Source: Herbaspirillum huttiense (GTDB lineage Bacteria > Pseudomonadota > Gammaproteobacteria > Burkholderiales > Burkholderiaceae_D). Taken from it: 64,000 nucleotides of DNA. This document shows, piece after piece, positions 18,558 through 29,179 of this stretch (position 1 is the stretch's first letter; each line of letters opens with the position of its first letter). The DNA lies in NCBI RefSeq assembly GCF_004367745.1, contig NZ_CP037993.1, forward strand, positions 372,001 to 436,000. Reading direction: 5' to 3'. A program made the translations under genes and the position numbers. The notes beneath the pieces were generated by a model. It was not told the origin of the DNA and made no database searches. It worked only from the letters and a program-made list of their open reading frames with translations.

Positions 18558-19727
18558 ATGCTGGTCTGGCTCGCACAGAATTTTCAACAGGATTTCGGCT
18601 TTCTGCGCCTGTTCAACTTCATCACCTTCCGCGCGGTGTTTGCCACGCTCACGGCCCTGCTGATCGGCATGATCGCCGGCCCCGCCGTGATCCGCATGCT
18701 CACCCGCATGAAGGTCGGCCAGGCCGTGCGCCAGGATGGTCCGCAGACCCACCTCATCAAGTCCGGCACCCCGACCATGGGCGGCGTGCTGATCCTGATC
18801 GGCATCGGCATTTCCACCTTGCTGTGGGCCGACCTGTCCAACCGCTTCGTGTGGATCGTGCTGATCGTCACGCTCGGTTTCGGCGCCATCGGCTGGGTCG
18901 ATGACTACCGCAAGGTGGTCTATCGCGATCCGGAAGGCATGCGCTCGCGTGAAAAATATTTCTGGCAATCGCTGATCGGCCTGGTGGCCGCGTTCTACCT
19001 GGCCTTCTCGGTATCCGAGGTGAGCAACATGAAGGTCTTCGATCTCTTCGTCGCCTGGGTGCGTTCCGGCTTCAGCCTGGACCTGCCGCCCAAGGCCGAC
19101 CTGATCGTGCCCTTCTTCAAGACCGTGACCTATCCGCTGGGCGTGTGGGGTTTCATCGCGCTGACCTATTTCGTCATCGTCGGCACCAGCAATGCGGTCA
19201 ACCTGACCGATGGCCTGGACGGCCTGGCCATCATGCCGACCGTGCTGGTCGGTGCGGCCCTCGGCCTGTTCGCCTACCTGACCGGCAATGCGGCCTATGC
19301 CAAGTACCTGTTCATCCCGCATATCCCGGGGGCCGGCGAACTGCTGATCTTCTGCGGTGCCATGGGCGGCGCGGGGCTGGCCTTCCTCTGGTACAACGCC
19401 TACCCGGCGCAGGTGTTCATGGGCGACGTCGGCGCACTGGCGCTGGGCGGTGCGCTGGGCACCATCGCGGTCATCGTTCGTCAGGAAATCGTGCTCTTCA
19501 TCATGGGCGGCATCTTCGTGGTGGAAACGCTCTCGGTGATGATCCAGGTGGCCTATTTCAAGTACACCAAGAAGCGCTTCGGCACCGGCCGCCGCGTGCT
19601 GCTGATGGCACCGCTGCACCATCACTACGAGCAGAAGGGCTGGAAGGAAACCCAGGTGGTGGTGCGCTTCTGGATCATCACCATGATGCTGGTGCTGGTC
19701 GGTTTGTCGACGCTGAAGCTGCGGTAA
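18558..19727 (+). CDS. mraY: Phospho-MurNAc-pentapeptide transferase MraY
   Basis: 389 residues from ATG at 18558 (ribosome site CAGGAGA at 18542-18548, inside murF). This polytopic membrane enzyme transfers phospho-MurNAc-pentapeptide to undecaprenyl phosphate to give lipid I. About ten transmembrane helices are visible. The signature motifs are present: TPTMGG, the aspartate pair in [20 protein letters not shown], and the histidine cluster [12 protein letters not shown] near the C-terminus. The length matches other betaproteobacteria rather than the 360-residue E. coli enzyme. A gap of 119 bp to murD follows, the longest break inside the mraY-to-murC run. Confidence 0.97.
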   Translation: MLVWLAQNFQQDFGFLRLFNFITFRAVFATLTALLIGMIAGPAVIRMLTRMKVGQAVRQDGPQTHLIKSGTPTMGGVLILIGIGISTLLWADLSNRFVWIVLIVTLGFGAIGWVDDYRKVVYRDPEGMRSREKYFWQSLIGLVAAFYLAFSVSEVSNMKVFDLFVAWVRSGFSLDLPPKADLIVPFFKTVTYPLGVWGFIALTYFVIVGTSNAVNLTDGLDGLAIMPTVLVGAALGLFAYLTGNAAYAKYLFIPHIPGAGELLIFCGAMGGAGLAFLWYNAYPAQVFMGDVGALALGGALGTIAVIVRQEIVLFIMGGIFVVETLSVMIQVAYFKYTKKRFGTGRRVLLMAPLHHHYEQKGWKETQVVVRFWIITMMLVLVGLSTLKLR

Positions 19728-19846
19728 ACAGGCGATATGAACAAAAACGGCAGCCCTTGTGAAGTATGGCAGGCGCTGCCTTTGTGGTTGGCAGGGCAGT
19801 CCCTGCATGGCAAGAAACAAGTGAAGAAGTGAGTCTGGAAACAACG

Positions 19847-22009
19847 ATGAATTACTCGGGCAAACACGTTCTGGTGCTCGGACTCGGCGAGTCCGGCCTG
19901 GCAATGGCGCGGTGGCTGGTCTACTGCGGCGCCGGCGTGCGCGTGGCCGATACCCGTGGCGAAGCGGCCCTGGCCGAGCGTCTGGCCGCCTTGCGCGCCG
20001 GCGCGCCCGAGGCGCAGGCCGTGCTGGGCCAGCCCTTGTCTCCGTCCTTGCTTGATGGAATCGATTTCGTCGCCGTCAGTCCCGGCCTGGCACCCGAAGG
20101 CGAGCTGGCACCGCTGATGCCGGCCATTGCCGAACGCGGCCTGCCGCTGTGGGGCGAGATCGAATTGTTTGCGCAGGCGCTGGCCGCCTTGCGCGAAGAG
20201 ACCCTGTATCAACCCAAGGTGCTGGCCATCACCGGCACCAACGGCAAGACTACCGTGACCCGCCTGACCGGCCTGCTGTGCCAGCGCGCCGGCCTGTCGG
20301 TGCAAGTGGCGGGCAACATCAGCCCGGCCGCCCTGGATGTGCTGCGCGAAGCGGTCATCAAGGACAAGGTATTCCTGGCCGAACTGGCCGAGCAGGATGC
20401 GATCGCCGCCGAACAGGCTGCCGCCGAAGCTGAAGCGCAAGCCGCGCAGCAGGCCGTGCTGGATGCCCAGCAGGCGGCCGAAGCCGAGAAGCATCGCCGT
20501 GCCGCCGCCAGCATCGAGGCGGCCGCAGCGATTGCGGTGCCAGTGTTGCAGGCGCAGCCGCAAGCAGACGCGCCGGTCTCCGCATCGGAATCTGAACCCG
20601 CGCCGCAGATGGATCTGCTGGCGACTGCGGAAGAGCAGCCGGTGGCAGAGCAGGAAGCTGGACAGGAGAACGTACAGGAATCTGTACCGGAAACAGGGCA
20701 GGAAACAGGACAGGAAACTGCACAGGAAACTGCACAGCAGCCGGCACCCGAGACCGGGCATCCAGCCACCGAAGCCTCCCCCGATGACGCCGAGGCAGCC
20801 AGCTCTGCCGCGCACGAAGCGCCGGAGCCGGCTGTCGCGGCCACGCTGGACGTCGCTTCCGACGCGATCCCGCAAGCCGAGATCGACGCCCCGGCGACCA
20901 CTGGCGAGGCCATGAACCTGGGCGATTTCATGGAGGTCTCGCGCAAGGCCGAGGAAGATGCGCTGGTGGAAGTCCCGCCACCGCCGCCGCCCGAGCCGAC
21001 CTATCGCGGCTCAATGCCGCAAGCCTGGGTGCTGGAGCTTTCCAGCTTCCAGCTGCACACCACGCACAGTCTGCAGCCGCACGCCGCCACCGTCCTGAAT
21101 TTGACCCAGGATCACCTGGACTGGCACGGCAGCATGGAGCACTACGCCGCCGACAAGGCCCGCATCTTCGGCCAGGATACCGTGCGCGTACTCAATCGCG
21201 ATGACGCCCTGGTGATGGAGATGAGCGCCGCCGCCGCGCCGCTGTCCACCTTCGGCCTGGACGAACCGTCCACGCCCAACAGCTTCGGCCTGGTCAACGA
21301 CAACGGCATGCTGTGGCTGGCCAATGCCTTCGTGCATGAAGATGACGAAGTGCCGGAGGGCAAGCGCCGCCGCAAGCAGAAGGACATGCTGCCGCCGCCG
21401 GTGACCGTCAAGCGCCTCATGCCCGCCGATGCCCTGCGCATTCGCGGTGCCCACAACGCCATGAATGCGCTGGCCGCACTGGCCTTGTGCCGCGCCATCG
21501 ACCTGCCGATGGCTCCGCTGCTGCACGGCCTGCGCGAGTACACCGGCGAGCCGCATCGCGTGGAACTGGTCGGCGTGATCCAGGATGTCGAGTACTACGA
21601 CGACAGCAAGGGCACCAATGTCGGTGCCACCGTGGCCGCGCTCAATGGCTTGGGGCTGGGCGGCCGTCCCAATCGCATCGTGCTGATCGCCGGTGGCGAC
21701 GGCAAGGGCCAGGACTTTTCGCCGCTGGACCTGCCGGTACAGAAATATGCTCGTGCAGTCTTGCTGATCGGCCGCGATGGCCCTGCCGTGCGCGCCGCCC
21801 TGGCCGACAGCGGGGTCGAGCTGATCGATTGCGCCAGCCTGGAAGCCGCCGTGGAAAAGGCCGGAGAACTCGCCACCGCTGGCGACATCGTGCTGCTCTC
21901 GCCGGCTTGCGCCAGCCTGGACATGTTCCGCAACTACGCCCATCGCGCCGAAGTCTTCGTGGATGCGGTGCGTGAACTGGCGCTCTCGCGCGGTGAGGTG
22001 CTGACATGA
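19847..22009 (+). CDS. murD: UDP-MurNAc-L-alanine:D-glutamate ligase MurD with a large internal insertion
   Basis: 720 residues from ATG at 19847 ([17 protein letters not shown]), against about 440-510 in ordinary MurD. MurD adds D-glutamate to UDP-MurNAc-L-Ala. The N-terminal Rossmann domain and P-loop TGTNGKT (129-135) are normal. Residues about 172-391 are an extra segment inserted inside the ATPase domain: the sequence leaves the family after [15 protein letters not shown] and returns at [19 protein letters not shown] (394 onward). The insert starts as an Ala/Glu/Gln helix or coiled coil (about 176-230), continues as acidic Pro/Gln/Glu sequence with four-residue repeats, and ends in PPPPPP. 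The frame is open throughout and the C-terminal ligase domain is intact, so the protein is probably active. A second small KRRRKQK insertion (about 505-515) is common in betaproteobacteria. It overlaps ftsW by 4 bp. Confidence 0.93.
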   Translation: MNYSGKHVLVLGLGESGLAMARWLVYCGAGVRVADTRGEAALAERLAALRAGAPEAQAVLGQPLSPSLLDGIDFVAVSPGLAPEGELAPLMPAIAERGLPLWGEIELFAQALAALREETLYQPKVLAITGTNGKTTVTRLTGLLCQRAGLSVQVAGNISPAALDVLREAVIKDKVFLAELAEQDAIAAEQAAAEAEAQAAQQAVLDAQQAAEAEKHRRAAASIEAAAAIAVPVLQAQPQADAPVSASESEPAPQMDLLATAEEQPVAEQEAGQENVQESVPETGQETGQETAQETAQQPAPETGHPATEASPDDAEAASSAAHEAPEPAVAATLDVASDAIPQAEIDAPATTGEAMNLGDFMEVSRKAEEDALVEVPPPPPPEPTYRGSMPQAWVLELSSFQLHTTHSLQPHAATVLNLTQDHLDWHGSMEHYAADKARIFGQDTVRVLNRDDALVMEMSAAAAPLSTFGLDEPSTPNSFGLVNDNGMLWLANAFVHEDDEVPEGKRRRKQKDMLPPPVTVKRLMPADALRIRGAHNAMNALAALALCRAIDLPMAPLLHGLREYTGEPHRVELVGVIQDVEYYDDSKGTNVGATVAALNGLGLGGRPNRIVLIAGGDGKGQDFSPLDLPVQKYARAVLLIGRDGPAVRAALADSGVELIDCASLEAAVEKAGELATAGDIVLLSPACASLDMFRNYAHRAEVFVDAVRELALSRGEVLT
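20654..20761 (+). repeat. Degenerate 12-bp tandem repeat inside murD
   Basis: Nine consecutive 12-bp units run in frame. The best are GAAACAGGGCAG, GAAACAGGACAG and twice GAAACTGCACAG (20690-20737), flanked by diverged copies such as GAAGCTGGACAG and GAGAACGTACAG. They encode four-residue units of the type E-x-x-Q ([16 protein letters not shown]). Such repeats grow and shrink by replication slippage without breaking the frame. Confidence 0.85.
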
Positions 22010-23280
22010 AACTGGGCCTGTCTTCCATGCGCAGCTGGCTGGGTGGCTTGAAAGAAGCCGCGCCGGCGGCCGCCGGTCGCGCCCAGGGTGGCCGCAGTGG
22101 CCGTGGCAGCGCATCGGGCAGCATCGGTTTCGAACAGCGTTCGCGCATGATGGAATACGACCAGCCACTGATCTGGGTGGTCCTGCTGCTGATGCTGTTC
22201 GGCATGGTGATGGTCTACTCCGCCTCGGTGGCACTGCCGGATTCGCCCAAGTACGCCTCCTATTCGAATTACCACTTCCTGATCCGCCAGGCGATCTTCA
22301 TCGTGCTCTCCATCATCGCGGGCGCGCTGGCCTTCCGCGTACGCATGGAGACCTGGCAGAAGTGGGCGCCCTATCTGTTCGCGATCACCCTGATCCTGCT
22401 GCTGATGGTGCTCATCCCGGGCGTGGGCAAGGGTGTGAACGGTGCCAAGCGCTGGCTCTCGCTGAAGATCATCAACCTGCAGCCTTCCGAACTGATGAAG
22501 CTCTTCATCGTGCTGTACGCCGCCGACTACACGGTGCGCAAGCAGGCGGTGATGCACAAGCTGGTCAAGGGATTCTTCCCGATGGCGGCCGCCGTCGGCC
22601 TGGTGGGCTTGCTGCTGCTGCTGGAGCCCGACCTCGGTGCCTTCGGCGTGATCGTCTGCATCGCCATGGGCATCCTGTTCCTGGGCGGCATCAACGGCGT
22701 CTGGTTTGGCGGCATCGGTGCCACGCTGGTCGGTGTGTTCTCGCTGGTCATCGTGACCTCTCCGTGGCGGCGCGAGCGTATCTTTGCCTACCTGAATCCG
22801 TGGGAAGAGGAAAACGCACTGGGCAAGGCCTATCAGCTGTCGCACTCGCTGATCGCCTTCGGCCGTGGCGAGCTGTTCGGCGTGGGCCTGGGTAGCAGCG
22901 TGGAAAAATTGCACTACCTGCCGGAAGCGCATACCGACTTCCTGCTCGCCGTGATCGGCGAGGAGCTCGGTTTCGTTGGCGTGCTGGTGGTGGTGCTGCT
23001 GTTCTACTGGCTGGTCAAGCATGCCTTCGAGATCGGCCGCCAGGCCATCGCGCTCGATCTGACCTTTGCCGGCCTGGTGGCCAAGGGCATCGGCATCTGG
23101 CTGGGTGTGCAGGCCTTCATCAACATGGGCGTGAACTTGGGCCTGCTGCCGACCAAGGGCCTGACGCTGCCGCTGATGAGCTATGGCGGTTCGGGCGTGC
23201 TGCTCAATTGCGTGGGCCTGGCCATTCTGCTGCGCATCGATTACGAAAACCGGGTGCTCATGCGCGGAGGCCGTCTATGA
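22006..23280 (+). CDS. ftsW: Septal peptidoglycan polymerase FtsW
   Basis: 424 residues, with about ten transmembrane helices starting near residue 48. It is a SEDS-family glycosyltransferase that polymerises lipid II at the septum with FtsI. The conserved core includes [43 protein letters not shown] and the late motif [16 protein letters not shown]. The cytoplasmic N-terminus (about 1-47) is long and rich in Gly, Ser and Arg. Start and stop overlap murD and murG by 4 bp each. Confidence 0.97.
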   Translation: MKLGLSSMRSWLGGLKEAAPAAAGRAQGGRSGRGSASGSIGFEQRSRMMEYDQPLIWVVLLLMLFGMVMVYSASVALPDSPKYASYSNYHFLIRQAIFIVLSIIAGALAFRVRMETWQKWAPYLFAITLILLLMVLIPGVGKGVNGAKRWLSLKIINLQPSELMKLFIVLYAADYTVRKQAVMHKLVKGFFPMAAAVGLVGLLLLLEPDLGAFGVIVCIAMGILFLGGINGVWFGGIGATLVGVFSLVIVTSPWRRERIFAYLNPWEEENALGKAYQLSHSLIAFGRGELFGVGLGSSVEKLHYLPEAHTDFLLAVIGEELGFVGVLVVVLLFYWLVKHAFEIGRQAIALDLTFAGLVAKGIGIWLGVQAFINMGVNLGLLPTKGLTLPLMSYGGSGVLLNCVGLAILLRIDYENRVLMRGGRL

Positions 23281-24359
23281 ACGCGCCCCGCACATTGCTC
23301 ATCATGGCCGCCGGTACCGGTGGCCACATCTTCCCCGGCCTGGCCATTGCCGACACCATGCGTGCGCGCGGCTGGCAGGTGAGCTGGCTGGGCACCACGC
23401 ACGGCATGGAGCGCGAGCTGGTGCCGCGCCATGGCGTGGAGATGGACAGCATTGTCTTCGCCGGCTTGCGCGGCAAGGGCCTGATGCATACGGTCAAGGG
23501 CGTGTGGCGCCTGGCGGCAAGCTTCTTGCATTGCCATGCCATCCTCGGCCGCCGTCGCCCCGATGTGGTGCTGGGCATGGGCGGTTACGTCACCGTGCCG
23601 GGCGGCATGATGGCGCGCCTGCGCGGCAAGCCGCTGGTGCTGGTCAATGCGGATGCGGCCCTGCTGCTGTCGAACAAGACCCTCGCGCCGATGGCCACCA
23701 AGGTGCTGTTCGGCTTCCCTGCCGATTTCGGCAAGGCCGCAGGCAAGGCCGAGGTCACCGGCAATCCGGTGCGCAAGGAAATCATCGCGCTGCAGCAACC
23801 GGCCCAGCGTTACGCCGGCCGCAGCGGCCCGCTGAAGATCCTGGTGGTGGGCGGCAGCCTGGGCGCCAAAGTGTTGAACGACAACGTGCCGGCGGCGCTG
23901 GCAAAACTGCCCGCCGAGCTGCGTCCGCAGGTGACGCATCAATCGGGCAAGCAGCACATCGCGGCCTTGCGTTCAGCGTATGAGGCGGCAGGCGTGCAGG
24001 CCGAAGTGGTCGATTTCATCGACGACATGCCGCGCCGCTATGCCGAGGCTGATCTGGTGATCTGCCGCGCCGGCGCGATCACCGTCTCCGAGCTGACGGC
24101 AGCGGGCGTGGCCAGCGTGCTGGTTCCGCTGGCGGTGTCGACCACCTCGCACCAGATCGACAATGCCAAATGGATGGCACAGAACAAGGCGGCGATTCAC
24201 CTGCCGCAACGCGAACTGACGCCGGATCACCTGGCCGGTTTGCTGCAGAAACTGGACCGCGCTGCATGCCATGCCATGGCGCAGGCGGCGTACGAACAAG
24301 GCCGGCGCGATGCCAACGAGGCAATCGCGCGCGTGCTGGAAGGACTGGTAACACCATGA
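23277..24359 (+). CDS. murG: Lipid II synthase MurG (GlcNAc transferase)
   Basis: 360 residues from ATG at 23277 (ATGA overlap with ftsW). This peripheral inner-membrane GT-B enzyme moves GlcNAc from UDP-GlcNAc to lipid I, forming lipid II. The N-terminal glycine-rich loop [15 protein letters not shown] and the later [13 protein letters not shown] and [15 protein letters not shown] motifs are intact. The longer in-frame extension upstream belongs to ftsW. It overlaps murC by 4 bp. Confidence 0.97.
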   Translation: MNAPRTLLIMAAGTGGHIFPGLAIADTMRARGWQVSWLGTTHGMERELVPRHGVEMDSIVFAGLRGKGLMHTVKGVWRLAASFLHCHAILGRRRPDVVLGMGGYVTVPGGMMARLRGKPLVLVNADAALLLSNKTLAPMATKVLFGFPADFGKAAGKAEVTGNPVRKEIIALQQPAQRYAGRSGPLKILVVGGSLGAKVLNDNVPAALAKLPAELRPQVTHQSGKQHIAALRSAYEAAGVQAEVVDFIDDMPRRYAEADLVICRAGAITVSELTAAGVASVLVPLAVSTTSHQIDNAKWMAQNKAAIHLPQRELTPDHLAGLLQKLDRAACHAMAQAAYEQGRRDANEAIARVLEGLVTP

Positions 24360-25783
24360 AGCATCGCGTCAAGAACATCCATTTTGTCGGCATCGGCGGC
24401 TCGGGCATGAGCGGCATTGCTGAAGTCTTGCTCAACCTGGGCTACGGCGTCTCCGGCTCGGACCTGGGCAGCAACGCCGCCACCCAGCGTCTGGCACAAC
24501 TGGGTGCCAGCATCCGCTATGGCCATGCAGCCGAGAATATCGAGGGCGCTGACGCCATCGTCACCTCCACCGCCGTCAAGGGCGACAACCCGGAGGTGCT
24601 GGCCGCGCGCAAGAAGCACATCCCCATCGTGCCGCGTGCGGTGATGCTGGGAGAACTGATGCGCCTGAAGAAGGGCATCGCCATTGCCGGCACCCACGGC
24701 AAGACCACCACCACCAGCCTGGTGGCGAGCGTGCTGGCGCAGGGCGGGCTGGACCCGACCTTCGTCATCGGCGGCCGCCTCACCAGCGCCGGCGCCAACG
24801 CCAAGCTGGGTACCGGTGAATTCATCGTGGCCGAGGCCGATGAATCGGATGCGTCCTTCCTCAACCTCACGCCCGTGATCGAAGTCATCACCAACATCGA
24901 TGCCGATCACATGGAAACCTACAACCATGATTTCGCGCGCCTGAAGCAGGCCTTCGTCGAGTTCACCCAGCGCCTGCCGTTCTACGGCGTGGCCGTGCTC
25001 TGCCTGGATGACCCGCACGTGCGAGAAATCATGCCCATGGTTTCCAAGCCCATCCTCACCTATGGTTTCCATGAAGACGCCGATGTGCGCGCCATCGATG
25101 CCAAGGCGGTCGACGGCAAGATGGAATTCACCGTGATCCAGGACGGCTACGCCTCCATGCAGGTGAGCCTGAACCAGCCCGGCATGCACAACGTGCAGAA
25201 CGCTTGCGCCGCCATCGCGATTGCGCGCGAACTGGACGTGGACGATGCCGCCACCCAGAAAGCACTGACCGAATTCAACGGTGTGGGCCGTCGCTTCACG
25301 CGTTATGGCGAAGTGCCGATCACCGATGCGCAGGGCAATCCGGCCGGTCATTTCACGCTGGTGGACGATTACGGCCACCACCCGGTCGAGACCGCCGCCA
25401 CCATCGCCGCCGCCCGTGGCGCTTATCCGGGGCGCCGTCTGGTGCTGGCCTTCCAGCCGCATCGCTACACCCGCACGCGCGACCTGTTCGAGGATTTCGT
25501 GAAGGTCCTGTCCTCGCCCGATGTGCTGGTGCTGGGCGAAGTGTATTCAGCCGGTGAAGCGCCCATCGTGGCCGCTGACGGCCGTTCGCTGGCGCATGCG
25601 CTGCGTGCGGCAGGCAAGGTGGAGCCGGTCTTCGTGGATGATATCGGCGACATGCCCGAGACCATCCGCAATGTGGTGCGCGATGGCGATGTGGTCATGA
25701 CCATGGGCGCGGGATCGATTTCCGCCGTACCCGGCCGCCTGGTGGCGCAAGCCGGTGGCAAGAACGAACAGGGGGCCGCATGA
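24356..25783 (+). CDS. murC: UDP-MurNAc:L-alanine ligase MurC
   Basis: 475 residues from ATG at 24356 (ATGA overlap with murG). It adds the first stem-peptide residue, L-alanine, to UDP-MurNAc. The N-terminal [17 protein letters not shown] loop, the P-loop AGTHGKTTT (about 113-121), and the [10 protein letters not shown] and FQPHRYTRT motifs of the C-terminal domain are present. It overlaps ddl by 4 bp. Confidence 0.97.
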   Translation: MKHRVKNIHFVGIGGSGMSGIAEVLLNLGYGVSGSDLGSNAATQRLAQLGASIRYGHAAENIEGADAIVTSTAVKGDNPEVLAARKKHIPIVPRAVMLGELMRLKKGIAIAGTHGKTTTTSLVASVLAQGGLDPTFVIGGRLTSAGANAKLGTGEFIVAEADESDASFLNLTPVIEVITNIDADHMETYNHDFARLKQAFVEFTQRLPFYGVAVLCLDDPHVREIMPMVSKPILTYGFHEDADVRAIDAKAVDGKMEFTVIQDGYASMQVSLNQPGMHNVQNACAAIAIARELDVDDAATQKALTEFNGVGRRFTRYGEVPITDAQGNPAGHFTLVDDYGHHPVETAATIAAARGAYPGRRLVLAFQPHRYTRTRDLFEDFVKVLSSPDVLVLGEVYSAGEAPIVAADGRSLAHALRAAGKVEPVFVDDIGDMPETIRNVVRDGDVVMTMGAGSISAVPGRLVAQAGGKNEQGAA

Positions 25784-26784
25784 TCAGCCAGGACCAGATC
25801 AAGGCCTTCGGCCGTGTCGGCGTGCTCTTCGGCGGCCGCTCCGCCGAGCGTGAAGTGTCGATGATGTCGGGCAACGGTGTCCTGCAGGCCTTGCGCAGCA
25901 AGGGTGTGGATGCGCATCCCTTCGACCCGGCCGAGCGCAGCCTGGGTGAATTGCAGGCCGAGAAATTCGACCGCGTCTTCATCGCCCTGCATGGCCGCTA
26001 TGGCGAAGACGGCACGCTGCAAGGCGCGCTGGAACAGATGGGCTTGCCCTATACCGGCCCCGGCGTGATGGCCTCCAGCATCGCCATGGACAAGATCATG
26101 ACCAAGCGCATCTGGCTCTCGCACGGCCTGCCGACGCCGCGCTTCCTGAGCCTGGATGCCAAGGCCACTACGCGTGAGCAACTGCGCGTGGTCCCTGACG
26201 AGCTGGGCCTGCCGCTGATGTTGAAGGCGCCGCACGAAGGTTCGACCATCGGCATTGCCAAGGTCAACGGTTACTCGGACATGCAGGCCGGCTTTGATCT
26301 CTGCGCGCGCTACGACAGCGTGGTGCTGGCCGAGGAGTTCATCCGTGGCCGCGAACTGACGGTGCCGGTGCTGGGCACGGGCCGCGAGGCGCGCGCGCTG
26401 CCGGTCATCGAGATCCGCGCACCGGAGGGCAATTACGACTACCAGAACAAGTATTTCACCGACGACACGAAATATTTGTGTCCGGCGCCCCTTGACGAGG
26501 AACTGACTCGCCATTTGCAGGATCTGGCGGTACGTGCGTTCAATGCGCTCGGTTGCCGTGGCTGGAGCCGTGTGGACTTCATGCTGCGCGAGGCCGATGG
26601 CAAGAGCGAGCCCTTCCTGCTGGAAATCAATACCTCGCCGGGCATGACCGGCCATTCCCTGGTGCCGATGGCGGCCAAGGCCGTGGGCCTGAGCTATGAA
26701 GACCTGTGCTGCACGATCCTGCAGATGGCGTCGCTGGACATGACGCCCTCGAAGGATTGGACGCCGCAGGCGGGCCAGCCGTAA
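25780..26784 (+). CDS. ddl: D-alanine:D-alanine ligase (DdlB type)
   Basis: 334 residues. This ATP-grasp enzyme makes D-Ala-D-Ala for MurF. The N-terminal [19 protein letters not shown], the substrate loop [13 protein letters not shown], the Tyr-Lys loop region and the metal-binding [17 protein letters not shown] near the C-terminus are all typical. It overlaps murC by 4 bp and is followed after 28 bp by ftsQ. Confidence 0.96.
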   Translation: MISQDQIKAFGRVGVLFGGRSAEREVSMMSGNGVLQALRSKGVDAHPFDPAERSLGELQAEKFDRVFIALHGRYGEDGTLQGALEQMGLPYTGPGVMASSIAMDKIMTKRIWLSHGLPTPRFLSLDAKATTREQLRVVPDELGLPLMLKAPHEGSTIGIAKVNGYSDMQAGFDLCARYDSVVLAEEFIRGRELTVPVLGTGREARALPVIEIRAPEGNYDYQNKYFTDDTKYLCPAPLDEELTRHLQDLAVRAFNALGCRGWSRVDFMLREADGKSEPFLLEINTSPGMTGHSLVPMAAKAVGLSYEDLCCTILQMASLDMTPSKDWTPQAGQP

Positions 26785-26812
26785 TGGCCCGGGTTTAAGG
26801 AAGAACGCGTCG

Positions 26813-27583
26813 ATGTGGCAGGACGTCAAGATGCTCAACGCCATCAGCAGTGCGCTCATTGCGCTGGTGCTGCTGGCCCTGGTGGCATCAGGTTTATGGT
26901 GGGTGGCGCAGCGGCCGATGTTCACGCTGCACACGATACGCATTGAATCCTCCGGCGACATGCCGCTGGAGAAGGTCAATGCGTTGACGGTGCGGGCGAC
27001 CGCGGTGCCGCGCATCCATGGCAATTTCTTCACCGCCGATCTGACGGCGGTGCGGGCGGCCTTCGAAGCCGTGCCCTGGGTGCGCAAGGCCATGGTGCGG
27101 CGTGAATGGCCGGACCGGCTGGTGGTGAAGATCGAGGAACACAAGGCCCTGGGCACTTGGGGCGAGGATGGCAAGCTGCTCTCGCAGAAGGGTGACGTGT
27201 TCACCGCCAACCTGGCCGAGGCCGAGGACGACGGTGACCTGCTGGAGTTCGATGGCCCGCCCGGCAGCGAGAAGCAGGTGGTGGCGCGGCTGGCGCTGTT
27301 TCGCCAGTGGTTCGCGCCCATCAAGCTGGAGCCGGAGTCGCTGGTGCTGTCGAACCGCTACGCCTGGACCGTGCGGCTGGACAATGGCATGACCGTCGAA
27401 CTGGGCCGTGACCAGGGCGATGCGGTGTTGAAGGAACGCGTGGCGCGGCTGGTGGCGGTGTATCCGCAGCTGCTGGAAAGATTGCAGGGCAAGATAGAAA
27501 GCGTCGACTTGCGCTATCCCAACGGGATGGCCCTGAAGGCAGATGGAATGGTGCTGGCGGCAATGAACGGGAAAAAGAAATAA
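26813..27583 (+). CDS. ftsQ: Cell division protein FtsQ
   Basis: 256 residues. This bitopic inner-membrane protein anchors the FtsQLB complex. One transmembrane helix (about 10-31, NAISSALIALVLLALVASGL) is followed by the periplasmic POTRA domain (about 37-105, FTLHTIRIESSGDMPLEKVN) and the FtsQ domain with PWVRKAMVRREWPDRLVVKI. The ribosome site TAAGGAAG lies before ATG 26813. ftsA follows after 10 bp. Confidence 0.95.
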   Translation: MWQDVKMLNAISSALIALVLLALVASGLWWVAQRPMFTLHTIRIESSGDMPLEKVNALTVRATAVPRIHGNFFTADLTAVRAAFEAVPWVRKAMVRREWPDRLVVKIEEHKALGTWGEDGKLLSQKGDVFTANLAEAEDDGDLLEFDGPPGSEKQVVARLALFRQWFAPIKLEPESLVLSNRYAWTVRLDNGMTVELGRDQGDAVLKERVARLVAVYPQLLERLQGKIESVDLRYPNGMALKADGMVLAAMNGKKK

Positions 27584-27593
27584 GCGGAACGCT

Positions 27594-28826
27594 ATGACAA
27601 AAGACGCAAAAAATCTGATCGTCGGTCTCGACATCGGCACCTCGAAAGTGGTGGCGGTGGTGGCCGAGGTGCTGCCCGATGGCCGCCATGAAGTGATCGG
27701 GCTGGGGCAGTCCGAATCCAAGGGGCTCAAGAAAGGCGTGGTGGTCAACATCGAGGCCACCGTCGAATCCATCCAGCGCGCGCTGGAGGAAGCCGAGCTG
27801 ATGGCCGACTGCAAGATCCGCAATGTCTATACCGGCATTGCGGGCAGCCACATCCGCAGCTTCAACTCCAGCGGCATGGTCGCCATCAAGGACAAGGAAG
27901 TCACCGCCGCCGACGTCTCGCGCGTGATCGAGACCGCCAAGGCGGTCAACATCCCGACCGACCAGCAGCTGCTGCACACGGTCCCGCAGGAATTCATCGT
28001 CGACAACCAGGAAGACGTGCGCGAGCCCATCGGCATGAGCGGCATCCGCCTGGAAGTGAAGGTGCACATCGTCACCGGTGCGGTCTCTGCCGTGCAGAAC
28101 ATCGTCAAGTGCGTGCGCCGCTGCGGCCTGGAAGTGTCGGACCTGATCCTGCAGCCGATGGCTTCGGCCGATTCGGTGCTGACCACCGACGAGCGCGAGC
28201 TGGGCGTGGTGCTGGTCGACATCGGCGGCGGTACCACCGACGTGGCAGTCTTCACCGAAGGGGCGATCCGCCATACCGCGGTGATCCCGATCGCGGGCGA
28301 CCAGATCACCAACGACATCGCCATGGCCCTGCGCACGCCTACGCTGGAAGCGGAAGAAATCAAGCTGCGCTATGGCGTGGCCAAGCAGATCCTGGCCGAT
28401 CCGACCGAGACGCTGGAAGTGCCCGGCCTGGGTGACCGCAATCCACGTACGCTCTCGCGCCAGGCCTTGGCCGCCGTGATCGAGCCACGCGTGGAAGAGC
28501 TGTTCGCGCTGGTGCACCAGGTGGTGCGCGAGTCGGGTTATGAAGAGGTGCTGTCTTCCGGCATCGTGTTGACCGGTGGCTCGGCGATGATGCCGGGCAT
28601 GACCGAACTGGCCGAAGACATTTTCCTGAAGCCGGCACGCCTGGGCACGCCTGAATACAGCGGCCAGCTGGCCGACGTGGTGCGCAGCCCGCGCTACTCG
28701 ACCGTGCTGGGCCTGCTGCAGGAAGCCAAGAAACAGTATCTGCGCGGCTACATCGTGACGCGCCAGGAAGGCTCGGTGAAGGCGGTCTGGCAGCGCATGA
28801 AGGAATGGTTCCTCGGCAATTTCTGA
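27594..28826 (+). CDS. ftsA: Cell division protein FtsA
   Basis: 410 residues. This actin-like ATPase tethers FtsZ to the membrane and recruits later division proteins. The phosphate-1 motif VGLDIGTSKVVAVV (about 10-23), the 1C subdomain, phosphate-2 VLVDIGGGTTDVAVF and the adenosine motif GIVLTGGSAMMPG are present. The C-terminus ends in an amphipathic helix, AVWQRMKEWFLGNF, the membrane-targeting sequence. ftsZ lies 353 bp downstream, so ftsZ probably has its own promoters. Confidence 0.97.
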   Translation: MTKDAKNLIVGLDIGTSKVVAVVAEVLPDGRHEVIGLGQSESKGLKKGVVVNIEATVESIQRALEEAELMADCKIRNVYTGIAGSHIRSFNSSGMVAIKDKEVTAADVSRVIETAKAVNIPTDQQLLHTVPQEFIVDNQEDVREPIGMSGIRLEVKVHIVTGAVSAVQNIVKCVRRCGLEVSDLILQPMASADSVLTTDERELGVVLVDIGGGTTDVAVFTEGAIRHTAVIPIAGDQITNDIAMALRTPTLEAEEIKLRYGVAKQILADPTETLEVPGLGDRNPRTLSRQALAAVIEPRVEELFALVHQVVRESGYEEVLSSGIVLTGGSAMMPGMTELAEDIFLKPARLGTPEYSGQLADVVRSPRYSTVLGLLQEAKKQYLRGYIVTRQEGSVKAVWQRMKEWFLGNF

Positions 28827-29179
28827 CCGATTCTCATCGGCTGCCACGAGCGGCCGGTGGTGAATGCATCAGGATGTAAAAGCATTGGTCGTTGCTGGCG
28901 GTTCGGTTGTACGGTTCTGGCAGTAAAAATTGATGAGAACGGCAGCAAATTTGCAGCAGTGTTTTCTTAGAATAGCGGTATCAAGGCTTCAAGAATTTAA
29001 GGTTTCAAGAATTTAAGGTTTCAAGGTATCAGTCGCATCATTGGCAGCATCGGTATCAGCATCAACAAGAAACAACAGGGAAGCACACATACGGACAGCA
29101 GTGACCAGTTGCTAGTCGTCACACCGCGTGATGCCTATCAACTGCCAGCTGCAGGACACATATATTTTAAGGAGTCATC
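28827..29179 (+). other. ftsA-ftsZ intergenic leader
   Basis: 353 bp without a gene. It is AT-richer than its surroundings and contains a short direct repeat (28988-29026). A strong ribosome site AAGGAG (29169-29174) lies before ftsZ. Possible -10 elements such as TAGAAT (28968-28973) lack a matched -35, so no promoter is assigned. Confidence 0.6.
28988..29026 (+). repeat. 16-bp direct repeat in the ftsZ leader
   Basis: TTCAAGAATTTAAGG occurs at 28988-29002 and again at 29004-29018, each followed by T. A partial third copy TTCAAGG is at 29020-29026, and a related TCAAGG precedes the array at 28981-28986. Confidence 0.85.

Noticed and set aside
20654-20761. CRISPR array
   Set aside because: Units are 12 bp, contiguous and in frame with no spacers; it is a coding tandem repeat.
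20209-20946. Cysteine/serine-rich 245-codon frame opposite the murD insertion
   Set aside because: Cysteines arise only from the complement of the Ala/Gln/Thr codons of the insert; no start site or homology.
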